Shown: one piece after another, positions 1-5,757 of the stretch | How positions within the stretch are numbered: position 1 is the stretch's first letter | Layout: each line of letters starts with the position of its first letter | Source of the DNA: Chloroflexota bacterium | GTDB taxonomy: Bacteria > Chloroflexota > Anaerolineae > Aggregatilineales > Phototrophicaceae | Reading direction: 5' to 3' | DNA length: 5,975 nt | NCBI GenBank assembly: GCA_003242205.1 | Contig: QGUR01000289.1 | Coordinates: 1-5,975 of the forward strand | Notes under the pieces: generated by a model | What the model was told of the DNA's origin: nothing | The model's database searches: none | Seen by the model: the letters and a program-made list of their open reading frames with translations, nothing else | Program-made: the position numbers and the translations under genes

Positions 1-855
1 CTCCGGCGGCAGACCGGGAATGCCCGTCGGGCCGTTCAGATCGGCGTCGTCCATTTCCCGGAGCGCTTCCAGCAAGTCGCGGTGCGCCGCCTGATGCTGA
101 TCGAGCAGCGCTTCCGGCGCCAGCGCGCGGCCTGCTTCGAGGATGCGAGTCTGTTCCGCCTCAGGCAACTCGCTGAAGCTGACCTCGGCCCCGGCCATGG
201 TACGGATGATCTCCGTCAGCCGGCGCTCCTTCCATGTCGTGATGGCAATGGCATCGCGGATCGTCCAGCCGTTCAGCAGTTGCCGGTTCATTTGCCCGGC
301 GGGAACCTGTTGCAGCAATTCATCCCATTCGGCGCGCTTCGCCGCGATATGCCCGGCCAGTTCCCGGACCGTCATCAACGTGGCGTTTTCCATGTAGATA
401 GCGAAATTTTGCTCCAGCGTCGGCGCGCCCAGTTCGTGCAGCATGCGAAGGATCTGCGCGCGGTGATCGGTGGAGTGGTGCGATACCTGTATCAACCCGA
501 CCCACACGGGCTGGCTCCATCTGTCCGGTATGCGTTCCAGATCGGCGTCGCTCAGGCTGCGCACGATGTCCAGACATTCCTGATCGGCCTGCTGGCAGAT
601 GGCGCGCGCCGCTTCGCGGGTCGGATACGCCTCAGGATCAATTTCATCGAGGCCCTGCACATTCAGTAAAGCTCTGAGCCAGTAGCGCTGGGCATTCGCC
701 ATATGCACCAACTGGTTACGGATCGACCCGCGAGAGTAGCTGTCATCCTGTATGAATTGCTCGTCGGTCAGGTGTTCCATGATGATCGACCACAAACGTT
801 CGTTCGTGGCCTGATTGAACCCGAACAGCGCCTGCAGCATTGCGGTTGAAGTCAA
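1..855 (-). CDS. Tandem DinB/ClbS-like four-helix protein, partial at its C-terminus
   Basis: The minus strand is open from 855 to the left edge (285 codons, no stop), so the C-terminus lies outside the window. Residues 1-150 look like a DinB-superfamily domain: His51 in the helix LVHMANAQRYWL, then His127 and His131 in HHSTDHRAQI, the usual three-His metal site (HxxxHRxQ). From about residue 161 a second helical module begins (MTVRELAGHI, GWTIRDAIAITTWKERRL, HRDLLEALREMDDADL) resembling ClbS/DfsB/DUF1706-type domains, but the His normally before the TxW segment is absent. DinB-fold proteins are cytosolic and include thiol S-transferases and stress proteins; the substrate cannot be named here. 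I chose the TTG at 855 because GAGGAG lies 9 nt upstream. An ATG at 840 (MLQALFGFNQ) is the alternative, but it is 24 nt from that site. It lies 53 bp downstream of the oxidoreductase gene on the same strand, probably cotranscribed. The family call is firm, the exact start moderate. Confidence 0.85.
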   Translation of the reverse strand, partial: MTSTAMLQALFGFNQATNERLWSIIMEHLTDEQFIQDDSYSRGSIRNQLVHMANAQRYWLRALLNVQGLDEIDPEAYPTREAARAICQQADQECLDIVRSLSDADLERIPDRWSQPVWVGLIQVSHHSTDHRAQILRMLHELGAPTLEQNFAIYMENATLMTVRELAGHIAAKRAEWDELLQQVPAGQMNRQLLNGWTIRDAIAITTWKERRLTEIIRTMAGAEVSFSELPEAEQTRILEAGRALAPEALLDQHQAAHRDLLEALREMDDADLNGPTGIPGLPPE

Positions 856-864
856 TGCACCCGT

Positions 865-870
865 CTCCTC
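865..870 (-). promoter_or_regulatory. Shine-Dalgarno that favours a TTG start for the DinB-like gene
   Basis: On the minus strand GAGGAG is followed after 9 nt by TTG (855-853), in frame with the DinB-like protein. This is normal spacing, whereas the downstream in-frame ATG (840-838) is too far from it. The site is read directly; its use is inferred. Confidence 0.55.
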
Positions 871-876
871 ATCCTT

Positions 877-901
877 ATCCGGCCCGGATGCAGCTTGCTG
901 C
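877..901 (-). repeat. Two abutting short inverted repeats in the oxidoreductase-DinB gap
   Basis: ATCCGGcCCGGAT (877-889) is a perfect 6-bp inverted repeat around one base, directly joined to GCAGCttGCTGC (890-901), a perfect 5-bp inverted repeat around two bases. In the minus-strand transcript they would form two adjacent small hairpins just before the DinB-like gene's GAGGAG. No T-tract follows, so this is not an intrinsic terminator. It could be an mRNA processing or stability structure, a protein site, or chance in GC-rich DNA. Confidence 0.4.
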
Positions 902-908
902 CTGCGCT

Positions 909-1991
909 TCAAAATTCCACCCAGCAACCGGCTTTGGCGCTGCGGACGGCGGCATCGACCAGCGCCTGCACACGCGCGCCTTCGTCAAAGTCCGGTTCGA
1001 CCGGCGTGTTATTCGCAATCGCCGTGATGAACTCGCGCGTCATGTGATCCTGCTGGCGAAAGACATCCTTGTAGGTGTTGTGCACCGTGTCCCGGCGCGC
1101 GCCCGCCCAGACCGCTTCCGGAACCTCAATCGGTTCCGGCTTGCCTCCGTCCCGGCAACCTCTGATCTCCTGCACCGTGTCCCAGTCGATGTGATGGTAA
1201 AGAGTGCCTTCCGAACCATGAAACTCCATGTGGTGCGTCTGCCCGAACGGCGTCCCCTCGTAGCAGACCGTCGTCACCTGCAGGCTGCCGTATGCGCCAT
1301 TGGCGAACCTGACGGTGATGATGGCGCTGTCCTCCGCGCGCGTGTAGTCGAAGCCCTGCGGGTGATCGCCGCGCTGGACCAGCGTAGCGCAGTAGCATGA
1401 CAGCGCCTTAATCTCGCCGAAAAACCAGCGGGCCAGATAAAACCAGTGCGACCCCAGATCGGCGATGACGCCCGCGCCGGCGACGTCGGCGTCAAAGCGC
1501 CAGTTGTATTCTCTATCCCGCCCGTAGCCGGTGTAATAGCGCATGTTCAGATGATATGGCTGGCCGATGTACCCTTCATCGAGCAGTTGCTTGATGTAGC
1601 GGGTGGTCGGCATGTAGCGATAGGTGAACGGGACCATCGTCTTTACGCCCGCGCGTTTGGCAGCGTCTGCCATCGCCCGCGCCTGATCGGCGTTCTGGGC
1701 CAGCGGCTTGTCGCACAGGACGTGCAGCCCGGCGTCCAGCGCCGTCATGGTGATCGGATAGTGGGTGTTGTTGGCGGTCGCCACGATCAAGGCATCGAGG
1801 CCGGCGCGTTCGATCATCTCATGGTAATCGGTGTAGGTGGCTGGAATTTCCCAGCGCCGGGCAAATTCCTTCAGCCGCTTGTAGTCGCGCCCGCAGACCG
1901 CGACCACTTCTGCCTGAGGATGATTCTTTAAAGCGGGCAAATACATCGAGTCGGCCCACCAACTGGTGCCGACAACCCCAACGCGAACCAT
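909..1991 (-). CDS. Gfo/Idh/MocA-family NAD(P)-dependent oxidoreductase
   Basis: This complete 360-residue protein is within the family's usual length. The N-terminal Rossmann domain (about 1-120) opens with VRVGVVGTSWWADSMYLPAL, carrying the glycine-rich dinucleotide loop. The second strand ends in CGRD (33-36), without the acidic residue typical of strict NAD users, which hints at NADP. CDKP (93-96) is the family's EKP-type motif with catalytic Lys95. The C-terminal alpha/beta domain (about 125-340) holds GVIADLGSHW (174-183), with Asp178 and His182 in the positions of the family's catalytic pair. No signal peptide or membrane segment is seen, so it is cytosolic. The family oxidises or reduces sugars, inositols and similar polyols; the substrate cannot be told from sequence. 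The ATG is supported by AGGAAAGG 9 nt upstream. It is the first gene of a minus-strand pair with the DinB-like gene and is divergent from the endonuclease III-like gene. Confidence 0.93.
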   Translation of the reverse strand: MVRVGVVGTSWWADSMYLPALKNHPQAEVVAVCGRDYKRLKEFARRWEIPATYTDYHEMIERAGLDALIVATANNTHYPITMTALDAGLHVLCDKPLAQNADQARAMADAAKRAGVKTMVPFTYRYMPTTRYIKQLLDEGYIGQPYHLNMRYYTGYGRDREYNWRFDADVAGAGVIADLGSHWFYLARWFFGEIKALSCYCATLVQRGDHPQGFDYTRAEDSAIITVRFANGAYGSLQVTTVCYEGTPFGQTHHMEFHGSEGTLYHHIDWDTVQEIRGCRDGGKPEPIEVPEAVWAGARRDTVHNTYKDVFRQQDHMTREFITAIANNTPVEPDFDEGARVQALVDAAVRSAKAGCWVEF

Positions 1992-2000
1992 GAAATACTG

Positions 2001-2008
2001 CCTTTCCT
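2001..2008 (-). promoter_or_regulatory. Shine-Dalgarno of the oxidoreductase gene
   Basis: AGGAAAGG on the minus strand lies 9 nt before the ATG at 1991, which fixes the start of the oxidoreductase. Confidence 0.65.
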
Positions 2009-2037
2009 ACTAAATAAAGCTCTTTACCGAAAATCAA
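2009..2037 (-). promoter_or_regulatory. Possible sigma-70-type promoter for the minus-strand pair
   Basis: On the minus strand TTGATT (2037-2032) is followed after 17 bp by TTTAGT (2014-2009), each matching four of six consensus bases. The local AT-rich patch stands out from the GC-rich surroundings. The -10 box would lie immediately before the Shine-Dalgarno, which is tight for a leader carrying the whole site, so a slightly upstream -10 is also possible. Confidence 0.3.
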
Positions 2038-2196
2038 CCGTCTAAGGCCGGAGGATGCGGCGCCGCGCGCCATGTTCGCCTCGTGTTTCAGTTTACCCGC
2101 CTTTTTGCGCCGATCAATTTTTCAAGGCGCTGGCTGGCCCGCGCAGCGGCGCACGACGATTCTGTCACCGATAGCGCACGGTTGGATCTGGGGCGC

Positions 2197-2226
2197 TTGC
2201 CCGAATATGCTGCTCACCAGTACAAT
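2197..2226 (+). promoter_or_regulatory. Likely promoter giving a leaderless mRNA for the endonuclease III-like gene
   Basis: TACAAT (2221-2226) matches the -10 consensus at five of six positions. TTGCCC (2197-2202), 18 bp upstream, is a four-of-six -35. Only six bases (CGCCCC) separate the -10 box from the ATG at 2233, so transcription would start at or next to the A of the start codon. No Shine-Dalgarno is present upstream of that ATG, consistent with leaderless translation. It would drive the four-gene plus-strand run. The 241-bp divergent gap (1992-2232) shows no other recognisable element. Confidence 0.5.
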
Positions 2227-2232
2227 CGCCCC

Positions 2233-2946
2233 ATGCAAACCGAATTCAATACGACCAAGATACCGGATTTTGAACGACGGCGAGCGAAATACGAACCCGT
2301 CTCTCACCTGCTGCGTGAGATGTACGGCTTTCCGGAATGGCGTCCGTGGCTGCCACCGCTCGACGAATTGATCGACTGCATCCTGAGCCAGAGCACATCC
2401 GATACCAACCGCGACCGCGCATTCGATGCGCTGAAAGCGAAGTTCCCAACGTGGGAAGCCGTGCGCGATGCGCCGGTCGAGGCGGTGATCGACGCCATCC
2501 GGCCTGCCGGGCTGGCCAACCAGAAAGCGCCGCGCATTCAGCACGTGCTGCGGACGATTACCGAGCAGCGCGGTGAGCTGAATATCGACTTTTTGAATGA
2601 CCTGCCGCTGGAAGAGGCGCGCGCATGGCTGATGAGTCTGGATGGCGTCGGGCCAAAGACCGCCGCTATCGTGCTGTGTTTCGCGTTTAACCGGCCTGCT
2701 TTCCCGGTTGATACGCACGTTCATCGCGTTGGACAGCGCATTGGTTTTCTGCCAGAAGGCATCAGCGCCGAAAAAGCGCATCCGGTGATGGAAGCGATCG
2801 TGCCGCCTGAGGACTACTACGCTTTTCATCTCAACCTGATCCGGCATGGTCGCGAAATCTGCAAAGCGCGCCGCCCGGAATGCGAGCGCTGCCCCTTGAC
2901 CGCCCACTGCGACTATTATCAGAGGTTCGCCAGACCGACACCATGA
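2233..2946 (+). CDS. Endonuclease III-like HhH-GPD DNA glycosylase/AP lyase with [4Fe-4S] cluster
   Basis: This 237-residue cytosolic base-excision repair enzyme is of the endonuclease III (Nth) type, which removes oxidised pyrimidines and cleaves the abasic site. The helix-hairpin-helix is LDGVGPKTAAIVL, with Lys142 in the place of E. coli Nth Lys120; Asp160 in PVDTHVHRV matches Asp138, and the 18-residue spacing between the two is the same. The C-terminus has Cys210, Cys217, Cys220 and Cys226, the exact C-x6-C-x2-C-x5-C [4Fe-4S] pattern. Both catalytic residues are present, so it should be bifunctional. It is somewhat longer than E. coli Nth because of an extra N-terminal stretch of about 30 residues. 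The frame stays open back to 2083, but that 50-residue extension looks non-coding and the -10 box points to the ATG at 2233. It is the first gene of the plus-strand run; its stop overlaps the next start. The family is certain, strict orthology to nth is not. Confidence 0.92.
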   Translation: MQTEFNTTKIPDFERRRAKYEPVSHLLREMYGFPEWRPWLPPLDELIDCILSQSTSDTNRDRAFDALKAKFPTWEAVRDAPVEAVIDAIRPAGLANQKAPRIQHVLRTITEQRGELNIDFLNDLPLEEARAWLMSLDGVGPKTAAIVLCFAFNRPAFPVDTHVHRVGQRIGFLPEGISAEKAHPVMEAIVPPEDYYAFHLNLIRHGREICKARRPECERCPLTAHCDYYQRFARPTP

Positions 2947-4790
2947 GCGGGAACAACCATGAGAACTTTATTTCCGCCCGCGAGATCAACAATACACGCC
3001 AGCACATCGAACTGCTGCGCGCGCAGCTTGCCAGCGGTCATGTCGATATCGCATTTCTGAATCGCCAGCTCGAAAAAATCACCGGGTTGCTGGAACACAT
3101 CGAACACGAGCAGAACAGGCGGCAGCGCAGCGCGCGCTTCGAGGCGCTGTATAACGTCAGCCGCCTGCTTGGTTCGTCGCTGGACGTGCGAACGGTGCTC
3201 GATCAGGTGATGGACGCGATCCTCCAGCTTACCGGCGCGGAACGCGGCTTCATCATGCTGCGAGATGACGATGGCGAGATCACGGTCACGACGGCGCGTA
3301 ATCTCGACCAACAAACCCTGACGAGCGAGCATTTCCGCTACAGCCAGACGATTGTCAATCAGGTGCTGGACTCCGGAGAGCCGGTGCTGACGACCAACGC
3401 GGCGGAAGACCCGCGTTTTTCGACTCGCGCCAGCATCGTCTCCCAGTCGCTGCGTAGCATTATGGCGACGCCGTTGCGCGCGCGAGGGCGCGTGATCGGC
3501 GTGGTTTACGTGGACAACCGCGTCGTAGCCAATCTCTTTCAGGAGGATGATCTTGCCGCGCTCGATGCCTTCGCCGGTCAGGCGGCGATTGCCATCGACA
3601 ACGCGCGTCTGTTCGGGGCAACGGATCAGGAATTGCAGGCACGCATCGAGGAGCTCACGCAGCTCCGGCGCATCGACATGCAGCTTAACGAAACGCTCGA
3701 CGCCGACAAGGCGATGCAGATTGCGCTCGAATGGGCCTGTCGCGTGTCCGACGCCAGCACGGGCTATATGGGGCTGGTCGAAGGCGAATCAACGCGCATT
3801 CGCGCCGCACATACCTACGGCGTTCATGCCGGTGACACGCAGAATCGACTGCACGAGCTTTACCCGGAAGCGCTGGAGGTTGCGGCTTCGGGCAAAACGC
3901 AGCAGGTCGAAATAAAGCATCCTGAGTATACCCACACGCTGATCGTGCCGGTGCGCCGCGAGCATCGAGTGATCGCGGTCATCATCCTCAACCGGAATGG
4001 CGCTTTTTCCGCCGGCCAGCAGGATATGGTCGAGCGCGTGGTTTCCCGCGCGGCGGTTGCCATCGACAACGCGCGTCTGTACGCGGCAGTTCGGGCGGCG
4101 GACATCGCCAAGAGCGAGTTTGTCGGCATCGTCGCCCATGACCTGAAAGTGCCGATGACGAACATCATGGGCTATGCCGACCTGACGCTGATGGAGGGCG
4201 GGCTGAACGAGCGTCAGGTGGATTTTCAGAACAAGATCCGCGATACCGTGCAGCGCATGGAAATTCTCGTTTCCGATCTGGCGGACATCAGCCGGATTGA
4301 GAGCGGGAACTTCTACATGACGGAAAGTGACGTCATCATCGGGACTGTTGTACAGGCCCTCAAAGACAGTACGTTCACACAGCTTAAGGCCCGCGGGCAT
4401 ACCCTCGTCGAAGAAATCGACGATTCTCTTCCCCCCCTGCGCGTCGATTACTACCGCCTGCTGCAAGTGCTGACGAACCTGATGAGCAACGCCATCAAAT
4501 ACACGCCCGATGGCGGTACGATCACGCTTCGCATCAGCCAAAACGGTGACGATCGCATCGAATTCAGCGTCAGCGATACCGGCGTCGGTATGTCGCCCGA
4601 AGAACTCGCCATGCTCGGAACAAAATTCTGGCGCGCGGACGGCGAATTCACGCGCCTGCAGTCCGGCAGCGGTCTGGGCTTCGCGATCAGCCGCGCCCTC
4701 GTGGAACAGATGGGCGGGCGCATCCGTGTCGAAAGCGAAGTGAACCGCGGCAGCACCTTTACGTTCGACATCCCCATCCGTAGCGCATAA
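2943..4790 (+). CDS. Soluble GAF-GAF sensor histidine kinase
   Basis: This 615-residue protein has no membrane segment or signal peptide, so it is an intracellular sensor kinase. In order: an N-terminal helical/coiled segment (about 13-62), GAF1 (about 65-222), a short coiled linker, GAF2 (about 238-380), HisKA with the H-box AHDLKVPMTNIMGYADL (phospho-acceptor His399), and HATPase_c with N-box NLMSNAIKYTP (Asn516), G1 DTGVGMSPEEL (Asp545) and G2 GSGLG (575-579). No receiver domain is fused. Neither GAF domain shows an obvious haem or bilin Cys signature, so the ligand is unknown. The residue after HDLK is Val instead of the Thr/Asn used for phosphatase activity in many HisKA kinases. The start is the ATG of an ATGA overlap with the endonuclease III-like stop; an in-frame ATG at 2880 would read deep into that gene. 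No good Shine-Dalgarno sits at normal distance, so translation is probably coupled to the upstream gene. Confidence 0.94.
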   Translation: MSGNNHENFISAREINNTRQHIELLRAQLASGHVDIAFLNRQLEKITGLLEHIEHEQNRRQRSARFEALYNVSRLLGSSLDVRTVLDQVMDAILQLTGAERGFIMLRDDDGEITVTTARNLDQQTLTSEHFRYSQTIVNQVLDSGEPVLTTNAAEDPRFSTRASIVSQSLRSIMATPLRARGRVIGVVYVDNRVVANLFQEDDLAALDAFAGQAAIAIDNARLFGATDQELQARIEELTQLRRIDMQLNETLDADKAMQIALEWACRVSDASTGYMGLVEGESTRIRAAHTYGVHAGDTQNRLHELYPEALEVAASGKTQQVEIKHPEYTHTLIVPVRREHRVIAVIILNRNGAFSAGQQDMVERVVSRAAVAIDNARLYAAVRAADIAKSEFVGIVAHDLKVPMTNIMGYADLTLMEGGLNERQVDFQNKIRDTVQRMEILVSDLADISRIESGNFYMTESDVIIGTVVQALKDSTFTQLKARGHTLVEEIDDSLPPLRVDYYRLLQVLTNLMSNAIKYTPDGGTITLRISQNGDDRIEFSVSDTGVGMSPEELAMLGTKFWRADGEFTRLQSGSGLGFAISRALVEQMGGRIRVESEVNRGSTFTFDIPIRSA

Positions 4791-4797
4791 TCGAAAT

Positions 4798-4823
4798 AAC
4801 GGCCCGCGCCGGTCGGGCCGGTT
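4798..4823 (+). terminator. GC-rich hairpin between the two kinase genes, possible weak terminator or attenuator
   Basis: GGCCCG (4801-4806) pairs perfectly with CGGGCC (4814-4819) across a 7-nt loop. AAC (4798-4800) can extend the stem with GTT (4821-4823) if G4820 is bulged. Only three or four T residues follow, so a strong intrinsic terminator is unlikely. It begins 7 bp after the first kinase's stop and ends 14 bp before the next gene's ribosome site, so partial termination, transcript processing or mRNA stabilisation are all possible. Confidence 0.4.
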
Positions 4824-4837
4824 TGGACAACCCCGAT

Positions 4838-4841
4838 AGGA
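4838..4841 (+). promoter_or_regulatory. Short Shine-Dalgarno that selects the ATG at 4850
   Basis: AGGA (within GATAGGATT) lies 8 nt before the ATG at 4850. The alternative in-frame TTG at 4823 lies in the 3' arm of the intergenic hairpin and lacks such a site, so 4850 is the better start. Confidence 0.5.
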
Positions 4842-4849
4842 TTGACACG

Positions 4850-5731
4850 ATGACTGATGCGCTACAAGAGGCCAGAACGCTGCTTCAGCAACTGGTGGAC
4901 GGAGCGCGCGACGGCAGTCTCACTCCCGCGCGGCTTGCCGGCCAACTGGAACAGGTCGAGCGTTTGATCGCAAACACGCAGGACAACGGCGCGCAGGCGT
5001 CCGCCGCTTCGACGCCGGCGCTGGACGAACAGGCTTTTCTGCAGGAGCAGGCTTATTTTGTGTCGCACGCGATCCACGAACTCCGCACGCCGCTGACCAG
5101 CATTCGCGGCTATGCCGATATGCTCGGCCAGCCGGCGCTCGGCCCGCTGTCGGATATGCAGCGGCAATTCGTGGATACGATCAGGAGCAATAGCCGTCGC
5201 ATGGAAGGCCTGCTGACCGATGTCAGCGACATGGCGAAAATCAAGGGCGGCACGCTGCGCCTGAACATCAAGATGGATACTTTCAAGAATATCGCCATGA
5301 TGATCGAGAAAAATACGCGGCCACTGGCGGAAAGCCTGAATAAATCGCTGGAGTTTGAAATTCCGTCCGGGCTGCCGCTTCTTCAAGTCGATGGCGATCT
5401 GCTGGCCAAGGCATTCACCAAGCTGGTCGAGAATGGCCTGCGGTATACGCCGGAAGATGGCGGCAAAGTCACCGTGGAGGCCGAAAACCGGGCCAATACG
5501 CTGGTGGTGCGCGTGCGCGATAACGGCATCGGCATGTCGCCCGAAGAACTGGCCCGGCTCGGCACGGTTTATTTCCGTTCGGAAAACGAGCAGGTACGCG
5601 TCCATAAAGGCAGCGGGCTTGGCATTCCCATCGCTTATGGCATCATTCAACTGCTGGGCGGCACGGTCGAGGTCGAAAGCGCGCGCGGCGCGGGCACAAC
5701 GTTCACAGTCTCTCTGCCCGGCATGAACTGA
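4850..5731 (+). CDS. Small soluble histidine kinase with N-terminal helical segment and no recognised sensor domain
   Basis: This 293-residue cytosolic kinase has residues 3-45 as a helical segment (LQEARTLLQQL then LTPARLAGQLEQVERLI) and 46-60 as an Ala/Ser-rich linker. A HisKA domain follows with H-box HELRTPLTSIRGYADML (phospho-acceptor His76), then HATPase_c with N-box VENGLRYTP (Asn195), G1 DNGIGMSPEEL (Asp224) and G2 GSGLG (254-258). The earlier N-box Asn is Lys191 and the usual Lys is Arg, a mild departure from consensus. The H-box keeps the E-x-x-T of kinase/phosphatase enzymes. No PAS, GAF, receiver or membrane segment is present, so its input may come through the N-terminal helices or a partner protein. 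Its ATP-lid region is close to that of the upstream kinase (both have GMSPEELAxLGT), suggesting paralogy. It starts 59 bp after the upstream kinase and is followed 26 bp later by another helical reading frame. No response regulator is in view. Confidence 0.92.
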   Translation: MTDALQEARTLLQQLVDGARDGSLTPARLAGQLEQVERLIANTQDNGAQASAASTPALDEQAFLQEQAYFVSHAIHELRTPLTSIRGYADMLGQPALGPLSDMQRQFVDTIRSNSRRMEGLLTDVSDMAKIKGGTLRLNIKMDTFKNIAMMIEKNTRPLAESLNKSLEFEIPSGLPLLQVDGDLLAKAFTKLVENGLRYTPEDGGKVTVEAENRANTLVVRVRDNGIGMSPEELARLGTVYFRSENEQVRVHKGSGLGIPIAYGIIQLLGGTVEVESARGAGTTFTVSLPGMN

Positions 5732-5738
5732 TCAGTCG

Positions 5739-5746
5739 AAGGAAGG
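5739..5746 (+). promoter_or_regulatory. Shine-Dalgarno of the partial gene at 5758
   Basis: AAGGAAGG lies 11 nt before the ATG at 5758, slightly long but strong, and supports this as a real start. Confidence 0.6.
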
Positions 5747-5757
5747 CATCGTTCATA

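Noticed and set aside
82..669. Plus-strand open frame of 195 codons
   Set aside because: It lies antisense to the DinB-like gene, whose translation gives clear family motifs; the plus-strand product is Arg-rich and low-complexity with no recognisable domain.
840..1931. Plus-strand open frames at 840-1400 and 1446-1931
   Set aside because: Both are antisense to the well-supported oxidoreductase and arise from its GC-rich third positions.
2057..2066. Palindrome GCGGCGCCGC upstream of the oxidoreductase
   Set aside because: A 10-bp palindrome in a GC-rich stretch with no second copy; too weak to call an operator.
2107..2130. Inverted repeat GCGCC...GGCGC with a 14-nt AT-rich loop
   Set aside because: Only a 5-bp stem with a long loop and no gene ending nearby; expected by chance in this composition.
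2083..2232. 50-residue N-terminal extension of the endonuclease III-like gene
   Set aside because: The extension has no family resemblance and covers a likely promoter; the ATG at 2233 gives a normal-sized enzyme.
2122..2907. Minus-strand open frame of 261 codons
   Set aside because: It is antisense to the endonuclease III-like gene, which has all catalytic and cluster residues.
3789..4541. Minus-strand open frame of 250 codons
   Set aside because: It is antisense to the GAF2/HisKA part of kinase 1 and shows no domain of its own.
4862..5650. Minus-strand open frame of 262 codons
   Set aside because: It is antisense to kinase 2; the His- and Arg-rich product is typical of shadow translation.
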